Assembly: GCA_002705205.1 (NCBI GenBank)
Contig: PAHP01000003.1
Location: 1 to 61,128, forward strand
Source: Flavobacteriales bacterium
GTDB lineage: Bacteria > Bacteroidota > Bacteroidia > Flavobacteriales > BACL11
Direction of reading: 5' to 3'
Length of the DNA: 61,128 nucleotides
This document shows, piece by piece, positions 53,111 through 61,128 of the stretch. Below the pieces are notes generated by a model. It was not told the DNA's origin, made no database searches, and saw only the letters and a program-made list of their open reading frames with translations. The position numbers and the translations under genes were made by a program. Numbering within the stretch: position 1 is the first letter of the stretch; each line of letters begins with the position of its first letter.

Positions 53111-53138
53111 AAAAAATAACCCCAGTTTCGGGGTTATT
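53111..53138 (-). terminator. terminator of the TPR/OmpA lipoprotein gene
   Basis: On the minus strand AATAACCCC-GAAACT-GGGGTTATT (9-bp stem) is followed by a T-tract (53111-53116). It ends 23 bases after the lipoprotein stop and only 5 bases before the sulfotransferase ATG. Confidence 0.8.
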
Positions 53139-53161
53139 ACGATATTATTTATTTTGCATTA

Positions 53162-54829
53162 TTATTTTGTTAGTGCAATAAATGAATTATTTGTTCTTAG
53201 GTTAATGAATTCTAAATCCTTAACTGCTTCTAATTTGTAAGAAGGATTCTCCTTAATTGCTTTTGTTAGATTTTTGATTGCACTTTCATTATCTCCTGAT
53301 CTTGTATTAGCAATCGCATTTAGGTAATAACAATCAGCAGTATTTTCATTACAGTTAGCACTATTTTTGCCATTTAGTAATTGTGCTAAAGCTGCATTGT
53401 ATGACTTCTTATTTTTAAAGAATCTTGATGCTTTCGAATATTCACCTTGTTTTATATCTAATATAGCTTGATTTTTTTCAGTTGTATTAGCTTGGTCAAA
53501 TAGTTTTTGAGCTTTTCCTAATTGCCCTTTCCTGGAGAAGATAATTCCTTGATTAGTTAAAATGTCATGTTTTTTTTCTGTTTGAAGGTTTTCAGCCTTC
53601 TCTAAAAATATTGCAGCTTGATCAAGCTCACCTTTTGCTAAATACATGCAGGCGATATTGTTATAACCTCTCCAGTCATTGTGTAGCTCAACAGCTTTAT
53701 TGTAAATAGTAGTTTGAGTAATTTCATCATTTGTTAATGTCGCTGAGAATAATAGTTCTTTTACATTTAACTCCTCAGGATTAGTAGTTGATAGGGCAGC
53801 AATTTCTTCATCTGTTCTTTTTGGCTCGTATGACCTTATAATAATTGTTGCTTTTCTTAGTTGTGGTAACACATTGTCTTCAAGAGCATCATATATCTCT
53901 GCTAAATCTCTAATTTGCTGTTCTCTTACTTCAACATCTTCAATCGAGTTTACTATTTTATTAATCCTTCTTTTGTCTTTTATATCTGACCCTTTCACTA
54001 AAGTTTCAAAGCCTTCCCAGTCTTCACCAACTGAGTTTTCAATATATAAGTCATTATTTCTTGCTCCGTCAACTTTTAAAGATCTTAATAATCTTTTAGT
54101 ATAATTTAAGGTGCTTTTCATCCTTCTTTCTGAGACATTATCGTTCATGTTTACACTTCCCTCTGGAGAAGCGTATGAAATAACTTCTATAGAATGAGTT
54201 TTGTGTCCTTTTTTTGCAAAAGCTCTTAATGCTTTAATATCACTATCACTTTTTTCAGTAGTTCTTATGTTTGACTGATTGACCAAAAAATAGATTGTAG
54301 CTGATTCTTCTAAAATTGTTTCACGCTCGTAACCATGATTATTATTTGCTAGATCTTCATTTTCGTGTACTCTTGTAGATGTTGCAATGACACCATTTGC
54401 AATATTGACAGGGCCTAACACCTTCTCTTTATCTTTAATTCTGGCAGTAGCTCTTAGCTCAAGAGTTGAGTTCATCATTTCATCGGTATAAATAATTGCA
54501 TCTTGATATTTAAAACTACCACCTGTTAGATTAAAAATAGTTGCCTCACCACCTGTCGCGTCATCACCTTGAACTCTAATTGTTTTAAAAGCCGTTTCAC
54601 CTCCTTGATATACTAGTACTGGAGTAAAATCAACAGTTGCTTTCTTTGCAAAGTATTTTTCTGGAAATGATGCATCTAATGACACCCCAACCTTGCCCCC
54701 ATGCGCTTGTAGTGTTGGCGGAGTAGTTGTAAAACTTACATTGTCATATTTGTTTGCCATTTTATCTAGTCCGCAGCTACTCATGATTGCTGCAGCTATT
54801 AAGATGTAAAAGATTTTTGAGGTTCCCAT
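53162..54829 (-). CDS. lipoprotein with OmpA-like domain and TPR repeats
   Basis: This 555-aa protein has lipobox IMSSC (Cys19). A beta-rich N-terminal region (about 30-165) is followed by an OmpA-like peptidoglycan-binding domain (about 175-330) with EVISYASPEGSVNMNDNVSERR, and TPR-type helices (about 370-540; WRGYNNIACMYLAKGELDQA, LTNQGIIFSRKGQLGKAQKLF). The stretch GEDWEGFETLV and LPQLRKATIIIRSYEP resembles OmpA-like proteins found with fimbrial operons in Bacteroides. It is transcribed divergently from an OmpA-family barrel. Function is unknown; an envelope-anchoring role is likely. Confidence 0.8.
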   Translation of the reverse strand: MGTSKIFYILIAAAIMSSCGLDKMANKYDNVSFTTTPPTLQAHGGKVGVSLDASFPEKYFAKKATVDFTPVLVYQGGETAFKTIRVQGDDATGGEATIFNLTGGSFKYQDAIIYTDEMMNSTLELRATARIKDKEKVLGPVNIANGVIATSTRVHENEDLANNNHGYERETILEESATIYFLVNQSNIRTTEKSDSDIKALRAFAKKGHKTHSIEVISYASPEGSVNMNDNVSERRMKSTLNYTKRLLRSLKVDGARNNDLYIENSVGEDWEGFETLVKGSDIKDKRRINKIVNSIEDVEVREQQIRDLAEIYDALEDNVLPQLRKATIIIRSYEPKRTDEEIAALSTTNPEELNVKELLFSATLTNDEITQTTIYNKAVELHNDWRGYNNIACMYLAKGELDQAAIFLEKAENLQTEKKHDILTNQGIIFSRKGQLGKAQKLFDQANTTEKNQAILDIKQGEYSKASRFFKNKKSYNAALAQLLNGKNSANCNENTADCYYLNAIANTRSGDNESAIKNLTKAIKENPSYKLEAVKDLEFINLRTNNSFIALTK

Positions 54830-54860
54830 TTGTGTTTTTTTGTTATGTTTATAATTGTTG

Positions 54861-54868
54861 CAAATGTA
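54861..54868 (-). promoter_or_regulatory. -7 box for the TPR/OmpA lipoprotein
   Basis: The minus strand reads TACATTTG, matching TAnnTTTG, 31 bases before the lipoprotein ATG. Confidence 0.5.
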
Positions 54869-54953
54869 GAAAAATAATTACTGTTCATATTAGTAGTATT
54901 GTCTCTTTTTGCACATTAATTGTTAGTAATTTTCAGATACAAAAACATTTGAC

Positions 54954-54961
54954 TAAGTTTG
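54954..54961 (+). promoter_or_regulatory. -7 box for the OmpA-family barrel gene
   Basis: TAAGTTTG lies 20 bases before the ATG at 54982. A degenerate -33, TTTC at 54931-54934, has a 19-base spacer. It supports the ATG at 54982 over in-frame starts further upstream. Confidence 0.5.
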
Positions 54962-54981
54962 CAGATCTTTTTAAGCTCTTT

Positions 54982-56628
54982 ATGATAAATAAAATACTAA
55001 TAATAGGTTTGTTTTTAGTGGGTTCTATTTCACAAATAAATGCCCAAGAGAATGCTATTGCAAATGCTTTAAATAGTAAAAAGGCTAATATGCAATCAAC
55101 TAAAGTTGGCTCATCTCAAAAGGAAAGGAGCTTTAGATTATGGCAAGGGTGGAGTTTTGGTTTAAATTATGGAGTTACAAAATTTAAAGGTGATATTGCA
55201 CAATATAATCATTATCCAGCATATCAAGAAATAGGAAATTTCTATGAGTTAAAAACAGCCATGTCATTTAATTTAGAAAAGAGAGTAAATGCACTTTATT
55301 CTTTAGCTACAGAAGTTACAGCAGGTAAGTTTGGTGGTTTAAGAAGAAAGAATCAGTATTCAGGCTATATGGTTTTTGATCCATGGAATTCTAATTATGA
55401 GGATAATGGAGATAAATTTTTAACCTCTTTTACTGAGATAGATTTATTGCTAAATGTGGATTTAACAAACCTAATGTCATATTTTAATCAATCTAGGAAA
55501 GGTAATAAGGTTTATTTTAAGGGGAAGCTAGGAGTTGGTTATAACACTTTTAATACTATAAGAAGAAACTTACTATCAGATTCTTATATTTATAGTTATG
55601 GATATTCTGATCAAGGCCCTAATACTAATGCATCTTCGGAAGGTTATGGTAATCAAAAGGAGCCTTTTTTAAATCAGACAAAAGAGACTGTTTATCTTTA
55701 TGGGCTGAGTGCAAATTATAGGATAAATTATAGAATTGAGTTAAATCTTGATTACACTATTAGAAATGCTTTAACTGATAAATGGGATGCTTCTGTCATG
55801 AGTACACAATACAAAAATGATAATTTTGCTTTTCTTTCAGTTGGGGTTTCATATAAGATTGGAGATCATGACTACAAGAAGGATTGGGCTAGCCCAGTTG
55901 ATGTTTTAAAAGATGATGTCTCAATATTAAATGTAAGAATTGAAGGATTTACTGATGATGCAGATAATGATGGAGTAGCTGATGCATTTGATAAAGATCC
56001 TAATACACCTCTTGGCGTAGCTGTTGATGGCTCAGGGAATGCGCTAGATGTAGATATGGATAATGTGCCGGATTATAGAGATGCAGATCCGTTTTCGAAT
56101 AGATTTGTTGTAGTGGATGCTAATGGCGTTGAGCTTGATGATGATAAAGATGGAGTTCCAAATAGTAAAGATTTAGAAAGCAATACTCAAGTTGGTTCTA
56201 TGGTGAATCAGTTTGGGATGAATATTGGTAATAACAACCACCTAAGTGGTGCGGGAATGATCTACTTCCCTTCAATATACTTTAGCTCTGGAAGTTCTGT
56301 TGTGACATCCTCAAATAAAAATAGGATAGCCACTATAGCACTACTATTAAAGAATAATTCAGAGATAGCTTTAAATGTGATCGGTAACACGGATAATGTT
56401 GGGAATGCGAAAGCTAATAAAAAATTAGGATTGAGAAGAGCAAAGTCTGTAATTAATTATTTAGTATCTAATTATAGTATTGATATTAATAGATTAACTC
56501 CAATTACTAAAGGTGAAGCAGATCCTTTATCTACAGCTATTACGATAGAAAATGGAATTGAAGTTAATACTAAAGCAAACGCCTTTAAAGAAATTAATAG
56601 AAGAGTTGATTTTGAAATTAATGATTAA
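54982..56628 (+). CDS. OmpA-family outer-membrane protein with calcium-binding linker
   Basis: The ATG at 54982 gives 548 residues with a signal peptide (about 1-20, QINAQ); the frame is open upstream but would put the signal inside. A beta barrel of about 290 residues is followed by thrombospondin type 3-like Ca2+ repeats (DADNDGVADAFDKDP, DVDMDNVPDYRDADP, DDDKDGVPNSKDLE) and an OmpA C-terminal peptidoglycan-binding domain (NVIGNTDNVGNAKANKKLGL, then INRRVDFEI). It is divergent from the TPR/OmpA lipoprotein gene. It ends 4 bases inside the convergent methyltransferase gene. Confidence 0.87.
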   Translation: MINKILIIGLFLVGSISQINAQENAIANALNSKKANMQSTKVGSSQKERSFRLWQGWSFGLNYGVTKFKGDIAQYNHYPAYQEIGNFYELKTAMSFNLEKRVNALYSLATEVTAGKFGGLRRKNQYSGYMVFDPWNSNYEDNGDKFLTSFTEIDLLLNVDLTNLMSYFNQSRKGNKVYFKGKLGVGYNTFNTIRRNLLSDSYIYSYGYSDQGPNTNASSEGYGNQKEPFLNQTKETVYLYGLSANYRINYRIELNLDYTIRNALTDKWDASVMSTQYKNDNFAFLSVGVSYKIGDHDYKKDWASPVDVLKDDVSILNVRIEGFTDDADNDGVADAFDKDPNTPLGVAVDGSGNALDVDMDNVPDYRDADPFSNRFVVVDANGVELDDDKDGVPNSKDLESNTQVGSMVNQFGMNIGNNNHLSGAGMIYFPSIYFSSGSSVVTSSNKNRIATIALLLKNNSEIALNVIGNTDNVGNAKANKKLGLRRAKSVINYLVSNYSIDINRLTPITKGEADPLSTAITIENGIEVNTKANAFKEINRRVDFEIND

Positions 56629-57152
56629 GCATTTAGCTTTTTCCATAATTCCCATATAATTATTCCAGTTGTTACAGATATATTTAAGGAATGCTTTGTT
56701 CCAAATTGAGGGATTTCTAATACTTCGTCACAGATGTCTATTACATCCTGAGAGACCCCATTAACCTCATTTCCCATAATAATAGCAATAGGTTGATTAG
56801 CTAAAGTGAAGTTATTAAGTTTTGAGGATTTATTAGCTTGCTCAATGCCAAAGATATGGTAGCCACTTCTTTTTAATCTTGTAACAGCATCAATTGTATT
56901 TTTCTCAAACTCCCAATTAACAGAATCGCTTGCTCCAAGGGCAGCCTTACGAATTTCTTTATTTGGAGGAGTACAAGTTATACCGCATAATATAATATTT
57001 TCAATTAAAAAAGCATCAGAAGTCCGGAATACTGATCCAACATTTAAAGCACTTCTAACATTGTCAAGTACAATAGTGATAGGTGTTTTCTTAGCACTTT
57101 TAAACTCGTCAATATTTATTCTTTGTAATTCTTTGTTTTTTAACTTTCTCAT
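56625..57152 (-). CDS. TrmH/SpoU family RNA 2'-O-methyltransferase
   Basis: The first ATG is at 57152 (175 residues); a GTG one codon upstream is possible. SPOUT motifs are [19 protein letters not shown] (motif 1, about residue 31), [12 protein letters not shown] (motif 2, about 119) and [18 protein letters not shown] (motif 3, about 143). Enzymes of this size methylate ribose 2'-OH in tRNA or rRNA using S-adenosylmethionine through a trefoil knot. It faces mutS across a 35-base divergent gap. The target base is unknown. Confidence 0.93.
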   Translation of the reverse strand: MRKLKNKELQRINIDEFKSAKKTPITIVLDNVRSALNVGSVFRTSDAFLIENIILCGITCTPPNKEIRKAALGASDSVNWEFEKNTIDAVTRLKRSGYHIFGIEQANKSSKLNNFTLANQPIAIIMGNEVNGVSQDVIDICDEVLEIPQFGTKHSLNISVTTGIIIWELWKKLNA

Positions 57153-57164
57153 CACTTATATTTG
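57132..57164 (+). promoter_or_regulatory. promoter of mutS
   Basis: TTTG (57132-57135), a 21-base spacer and TATATTTG (57157-57164) match the Bacteroidota consensus. Transcription should start near 57170, 18 bases before the TTG start. The -33 element lies inside the start region of the trmH-like gene. Confidence 0.75.
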
Positions 57165-57167
57165 CTA

Positions 57168-57175
57168 CAAAATTA
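57168..57175 (-). promoter_or_regulatory. -7 box for the TrmH-like gene
   Basis: The minus strand reads TAATTTTG, matching TAnnTTTG, 15 bases before the ATG at 57152. It faces the mutS promoter. Confidence 0.45.
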
Positions 57176-57187
57176 AAGAATAAATTT

Positions 57188-59791
57188 TTGGTAACTAAGA
57201 AGAAGAAAGAAAAGAAAGTTACTCCCTTGATGGGGCAGTATAATGCTATCAAAGCGAAGCATCCTGAGGCTTTACTTTTGTTTAGGATAGGTGACTTTTA
57301 TGAGACTTTTGGTGAAGATGCCATTAAAACATCAAATATATTAGGGATAGTTCTTACTGCTAGAAATAATGGGGACTCAAAAATTGAATTGGCAGGCTTT
57401 CCACATCACTCATTAGATACTTATTTGCCAAAATTAGTAAGAGCAGGAGAAAGAGTTGCAATCTGTGATCAGCTGGAGGACCCTAAAGCTACTAAAGGAA
57501 TTGTAAGAAGAGGTGTTACAGAACTTGTTACTCCTGGAGTGTCTTATAATGAATTGACACTTGAAACTAAGAAGAATAATTTCTTAGCATCAGTTTATTA
57601 TGGCAAAAAGAATATTGGGATTTCATTCTTAGATATTTCAACTGGGGAGTTTTTAGTTGCTGAGGGAACAGTAGACTATATAGATAAGTTATTACAAAGC
57701 TTAACTCCAACAGAAGTAATCTACCAGAGGAATAAGAGAAGAAAATTTGAAGAAGATTTTGGAAGTTCATTTTATACCTTTATGTTGGATGAATGGGTAT
57801 TTACTTCTGATTATGCTAATGAGTTACTTAATAAACAATTTGACACAAAATCTTTAAAGGGTTTTGGCATATCAGATTTAGAAGATGGAATCATTGCTTC
57901 GGCTGTGGCATTGCATTATCTTAATGAAACACAGCATCATCAAACAAAACATATCTTATCTATAAGCAGAATAAAAGAAGAGAGTTATGTTTGGATGGAT
58001 AGGTTTACAATTAGGAATTTGGAACTCTTTCATTCTCCAAATGAGAATGCAATTACACTTATTAACGTGCTTGATCAAACAAAATCAGCTATGGGAGCAA
58101 GGATGTTAAGAAGATGGCTAGCCTTGCCATTAAAGGATATTAATCTGATATCAGAAAGGCATCAAATTGTTGAGCAGTTAATAGAGAATGAAGAGATCTC
58201 TGAAGTATTAGAAATGGAGATAAGTGCAATTGGGGATTTAGAAAGATTAATTTCAAAAGTCGCTACTTTAAGAATAAACCCAAAAGAGTGTAGTAGACTC
58301 AAAGATGCCTTGCAATCATTAAAACCTATCAAGGATGCTTGCTCTAAATCAAAGAATAAAGCTTTAAATAAGATCTCCAATAGAATAGATGCTTGTGATG
58401 CTATAAGAGCTAAGATTGAATCAGAATTAAGTGACAATCCTCCTGTTTTATTACACAAAGGAAATATAATAAGAGAAGGAGTAGATTCTGAACTTGATGA
58501 GTTGAGAGATATCCAAAATTCTGGAAAGAATTACCTAGATAAGATGCTTGAACGTGAGATTGAGGCGACAGGTATCTCTTCATTAAAAATATCATTTAAT
58601 AATGTCTTTGGCTATTATCTTGAGGTAAGAAATAGGTTTAAGGATCAAGTACCAGAACAGTGGATAAGAAAACAAACACTTGTAAGTGCAGAAAGGTATA
58701 TTACAGAAGAATTAAAGGAGTATGAACATAAGATATTAAGTGCTGAGGATAGAATATTAGCGATTGAGAATAAGATATATACTGAGTTAGTCCAATCTAT
58801 CTCATCGCATATTGAGTCCATACAATTAAATGCTTATTTAGTGTCACAACTTGATTGTTTGTTAAGCTTCTCATTAATAGCAAAAAGAAATGATTATGTT
58901 AAGCCAGTTGTTAATGGAGGTTCTGAATTAATTATCAAAAAAGGTCGACATCCTGTTATTGAGAAACAGTTACCAATAGGAGATCCATATATTCCAAATG
59001 ATGTAACTTTAGATAGAGAAAAGCAACAAATAATGATGATTACAGGTCCTAATATGTCAGGGAAATCGGCATTATTAAGGCAGACAGCTCTTATAGTTCT
59101 TATGGCTCAAATAGGTGGTTTTGTTCCGGCAAAATCAGCAGAGATTGGCTTAGTTGACAAGATATTTTCTAGAGTAGGAGCTTCTGATAATATCTCAATG
59201 GGAGAATCTACTTTTATGGTAGAGATGAATGAGACTGCTAGTATATTGAATAATCTATCGAATAATAGTCTGATATTACTTGATGAGATAGGACGAGGGA
59301 CAAGTACTTACGATGGAGTTTCAATAGCTTGGTCAATAGCTGAATATTTGCATGAACATTCCACAAAATCTAAGACCTTATTTGCTACTCATTATCATGA
59401 ATTGAATGAAATGACTGAGCAATTTGATAGAATAAAGAATTATAATGTATCTGTAAAAGAAAGTGGAAAGAATATCATTTTTATCAGAACATTAAAAGAA
59501 GGAGGAAGTGAGCATAGTTTTGGGATACATGTGGCTAAAATGGCAGGTATGCCAAAGAGAATTATAAGAAAAGCAGAAAAGATATTAAAACAACTTGAGG
59601 CTACAAGAGGAACAGAAAAAAATAGCAATCCAATAAGTACTGAGAATGATATGCAAATGAGTTTCTTTAAACTTGATGACCCTATACTTGAAGACCTTAG
59701 AGATGAAATAAGCGATCTGGATATCAATACATTAACACCAGTTGAGGCGTTAATGAAATTGAATGAGATAAAAAAACTAATAGGAAAATAG
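57188..59791 (+). CDS. mutS: DNA mismatch repair protein MutS
   Basis: This 867-aa protein recognises mismatches. The N-terminal domain has the Phe-x-Glu wedge in [14 protein letters not shown] (about residues 32-45), preceded by TPLMGQY as in other MutS; the ATPase has Walker [14 protein letters not shown] (about 620), Walker [17 protein letters not shown] (about 696) and the helix-turn-helix end. No ATG precedes the conserved TPLM segment, so TTG at 57188 is the likely start (an internal ATG at 57230 would cut it off). Length is normal. Confidence 0.93.
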   Translation: MVTKKKKEKKVTPLMGQYNAIKAKHPEALLLFRIGDFYETFGEDAIKTSNILGIVLTARNNGDSKIELAGFPHHSLDTYLPKLVRAGERVAICDQLEDPKATKGIVRRGVTELVTPGVSYNELTLETKKNNFLASVYYGKKNIGISFLDISTGEFLVAEGTVDYIDKLLQSLTPTEVIYQRNKRRKFEEDFGSSFYTFMLDEWVFTSDYANELLNKQFDTKSLKGFGISDLEDGIIASAVALHYLNETQHHQTKHILSISRIKEESYVWMDRFTIRNLELFHSPNENAITLINVLDQTKSAMGARMLRRWLALPLKDINLISERHQIVEQLIENEEISEVLEMEISAIGDLERLISKVATLRINPKECSRLKDALQSLKPIKDACSKSKNKALNKISNRIDACDAIRAKIESELSDNPPVLLHKGNIIREGVDSELDELRDIQNSGKNYLDKMLEREIEATGISSLKISFNNVFGYYLEVRNRFKDQVPEQWIRKQTLVSAERYITEELKEYEHKILSAEDRILAIENKIYTELVQSISSHIESIQLNAYLVSQLDCLLSFSLIAKRNDYVKPVVNGGSELIIKKGRHPVIEKQLPIGDPYIPNDVTLDREKQQIMMITGPNMSGKSALLRQTALIVLMAQIGGFVPAKSAEIGLVDKIFSRVGASDNISMGESTFMVEMNETASILNNLSNNSLILLDEIGRGTSTYDGVSIAWSIAEYLHEHSTKSKTLFATHYHELNEMTEQFDRIKNYNVSVKESGKNIIFIRTLKEGGSEHSFGIHVAKMAGMPKRIIRKAEKILKQLEATRGTEKNSNPISTENDMQMSFFKLDDPILEDLRDEISDLDINTLTPVEALMKLNEIKKLIGK

Positions 59792-59799
59792 TTTTTGGC

Positions 59800-59829
59800 T
59801 TTGTAGATTTGATTATTTATTTAAATTTG
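59800..59829 (+). promoter_or_regulatory. promoter of the tRNA-Gly/tRNA-Leu pair
   Basis: TTTG (59800-59803), an 18-base spacer and TAAATTTG (59822-59829) match the consensus and end 10 bases before the tRNA-Gly gene. Confidence 0.75.
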
Positions 59830-59839
59830 CTGACCCAAT

Positions 59840-59911
59840 GCGAGTGTAGCTCAGGGGTAGAGCATCACCTTGCCAAGGTGAGGGTCGTGGGTCCGAATCC
59901 CATCACTCGCT
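59840..59911 (+). tRNA. tRNA-Gly (anticodon GCC)
   Basis: The acceptor GCGAGTG/CACTCGC is perfectly paired. The anticodon stem TCACC/GGTGA encloses TTGCCAA with anticodon GCC, reading GGC and GGT. The T arm GTGGG/CCCAT with TCCGAAT is normal. Discriminator T; CCA is not encoded. Confidence 0.96.
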
Positions 59912-59937
59912 CAATAAAGTTCATTAAAAAACACCCT

Positions 59938-60021
59938 GCCCGGGTGGTGGAATTGGTAGACACGTTGGACTTAAAATCCAATGGACATTAGTCCGTACGG
60001 GTTCAAGTCCCGTCCCGGGTA
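59938..60021 (+). tRNA. tRNA-Leu (anticodon UAA)
   Basis: A type II tRNA with acceptor GCCCGGG/CCCGGGT (terminal G-T pair). The anticodon stem TTGGA/TCCAA encloses CTTAAAA with anticodon TAA, reading UUA and UUG; the variable arm TGGACATTAGTCCGTA is long. It is 26 bases after tRNA-Gly and probably cotranscribed with it. Confidence 0.96.
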
Positions 60022-60028
60022 CATAATT

Positions 60029-60058
60029 GGAGATTATCTTTTGATAATCTCCTTTTTT
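60029..60058 (+). terminator. intrinsic terminator after the tRNA pair
   Basis: GGAGATTATC-TTTT-GATAATCTCC, a perfect 10-bp stem, followed by T6. It ends the tRNA-Gly/tRNA-Leu transcript. Confidence 0.9.
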
Positions 60059-60143
60059 GTTTTTTAGAAGATGATCGTCTCCATTACCATTTTCACCGAA
60101 TACTAAAAGATATAGATTTTTTTAAACGGCAATAAATAATTGT

Positions 60144-60151
60144 TAAATTTG
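60144..60151 (+). promoter_or_regulatory. -7 box for the terminal secreted-protein gene
   Basis: TAAATTTG lies 21 bases before the ATG at 60173. No clear -33 element is present. Confidence 0.45.
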
Positions 60152-60172
60152 GAGAATTTAAATCCATGATAT

Positions 60173-61128
60173 ATGTATAAATTTCTTTCGTTCATATCAA
60201 TTATAATTTGCCTTTTTGTATTATATCCAGAGACCTCAAAGGGTAATTCTGGTGATTATTTTAGCTCACATGCTTTAACGGTAAGCACTAGTTGTGTAGA
60301 GTCTTTATTAACTGAATCAACCGATTTTTCTCCTGAAAATGTATATGCTACTTGGGTTTGGTCTTATGACACCTTAATTCTAACAAATACTAGTAACTGT
60401 GATATTCGTATACGCCCAGAGTTTGAGGTATCCCATTCTGATATTTCAACCTCAATCTCACAAGGAGACTTCGATTTAAAATGGTTTAATCCTTTTTTGG
60501 GATCTTGGTCCAACTTAGACTATAATATTAATTCTAATGGGGATGCCGTAGGATATTGGAGTTTTGTATCAGGAGATTCTACTGGTATTATGATAGTTCA
60601 AGGTGGAGTTCAATCCATTATAATAAAAAAACGATTTAGGCCAGCAGCAAGCTATGGCAATTATAATATAGATTGGCGTACCTTCTTAGTTGATCAATTT
60701 GGTAATAAGATTAGCCTATTATCTCAGTCTTCTTCTGATTTGTCACTGATAGACCCTACCACACAAATCCTTTCTATTGACACTGCATTTATTAGTCAAC
60801 CAATTACTTGTAATGGGCAGTATACAAATGATCAGATGCAAATAGAGATTAATCAAACAAGTCCAGCAACAACATATCAATGTATTGTAGGAAGGTATTT
60901 TTTTCCGGGTTTTTTTCTGTCACAAATTTCAACAAATCAAACGCAAACAACAACACTTAATCTAAATAATTTTGACCCTAGTCTTGATTGGTATGTTCGT
61001 GTAGTTGATTCTGCTGCATATTATAATGGAAATGGAGGTTTCCCTAATGGATCAAGTACTGCTGGTATTTATGATGAGTTTGGTCCAATTACTTTTACTG
61101 AGCCTGATCCACTTGTAATCTCTGTTAG
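60173..61128 (+). CDS. large secreted protein, possibly a SprB-repeat-type surface adhesin (3' end outside window)
   Basis: I read this gene by hand from the ATG at 60173; 318 codons lie in the window and no stop is reached. It starts with a hydrophobic signal sequence (about residues 1-17). The visible part is rich in Asn, Ser, Thr and aromatic residues with scattered Cys and no catalytic motif, as in large surface proteins of Bacteroidota. The last residues, FTEPDPLVISV, look like the linker found between SprB-type repeats of gliding adhesins. The repeat region, if any, would lie beyond the right edge. Confidence 0.65.
   Translation, partial: MYKFLSFISIIICLFVLYPETSKGNSGDYFSSHALTVSTSCVESLLTESTDFSPENVYATWVWSYDTLILTNTSNCDIRIRPEFEVSHSDISTSISQGDFDLKWFNPFLGSWSNLDYNINSNGDAVGYWSFVSGDSTGIMIVQGGVQSIIIKKRFRPAASYGNYNIDWRTFLVDQFGNKISLLSQSSSDLSLIDPTTQILSIDTAFISQPITCNGQYTNDQMQIEINQTSPATTYQCIVGRYFFPGFFLSQISTNQTQTTTLNLNNFDPSLDWYVRVVDSAAYYNGNGGFPNGSSTAGIYDEFGPITFTEPDPLVISV

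Noticed and set aside
54787-54981. 65-residue N-terminal extension of the OmpA-family barrel
   Set aside because: It would overlap the divergent lipoprotein gene, bury the signal peptide and lie upstream of the TAAGTTTG promoter box.
1-61128. Mobile elements, CRISPR arrays, phage genes or defence islands
   Set aside because: No transposase, integrase, direct-repeat array, toxin-antitoxin pair or restriction gene was found on either strand, and codon use looks even throughout.

Overview
The window looks like the chromosome of a low-GC marine-type Bacteroidota, most likely Flavobacteriales. Supporting signs are the AT-rich codon use, the TAnnTTTG promoter box before many genes, TonB-dependent receptors, PorV-like and T9SS-sorted proteins, Bacteroidota-restricted families (DUF4290, DUF3127, TPR/OmpA lipoproteins), a bacterial GGGP synthase and a membrane pyrophosphatase. 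I see no insertion sequence, prophage, CRISPR array, rRNA or replication origin. Genes are tightly packed and most are housekeeping genes.

Layout. 1-946: a porin running off the left edge. 1175-7494 (minus): DUF4290-murA-tlpA-like, then grpE-dnaJ-ABC exporter pair. 7598-11047 (minus): a thiamin-type uptake locus, namely a TonB receptor under a TPP riboswitch preceded by a PnuC-family permease and a NadR-like kinase. 11128-13829: GGGP synthase, phosphopantetheinyl transferase and, divergently, adenosylhomocysteinase. 13944-25360: a secretion/surface region with a PKD/T9SS protein, a Rieske-like lipoprotein, and a three-gene cluster of a 1248-aa TonB receptor, a 1408-aa secreted protein with a T9SS-like C-terminus and a PorV-like barrel. 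25430-30512: greA, HIT, ruvC, a UPF0104 membrane protein, a GT2 transferase, an OppC-type permease and DUF5698. 30584-32281: short-chain fatty acid transporter and DUF3127. tRNA-Leu(UAG) precedes the tig-clpP-clpX proteostasis cluster (32592-35863).

35860-43135 (minus) is a nearly continuous run: etfB-etfA, bifunctional nuclease, nucleoside transporter, thyA, saccharopine-dehydrogenase-like gene, folA and a lipoprotein. 43309-46134: membrane pyrophosphatase and a small lipoprotein. 46210-52222: a deoxynucleoside kinase, GH3-family enzyme, DUF2797, sppA, folK and a second deoxynucleoside kinase. 52195-57152: sulfotransferase, a TPR/OmpA lipoprotein divergent from an OmpA-family barrel, and a SpoU methyltransferase. 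57188-59791: mutS with a probable TTG start. tRNA-Gly(GCC), tRNA-Leu(UAA) and a terminator follow, then a secreted protein running off the right edge.

The best candidates for something under-described are the TonB receptor/T9SS-cargo/PorV-like cluster (16251-25360) and the TPP-riboswitch locus with its kinase of unknown substrate. Smaller oddities are a DnaJ with half its zinc-finger motifs, a MurA with Asp in place of the catalytic Cys, a Rieske-like lipoprotein lacking His ligands, a lipocalin-like domain on a nucleoside transporter, an OB-like protein with an SSB-type tail, and six convergent gene pairs whose coding ends overlap. No stretch over 300 bases lacks genes except those holding tRNAs (32282-32591 and 59792-60172).
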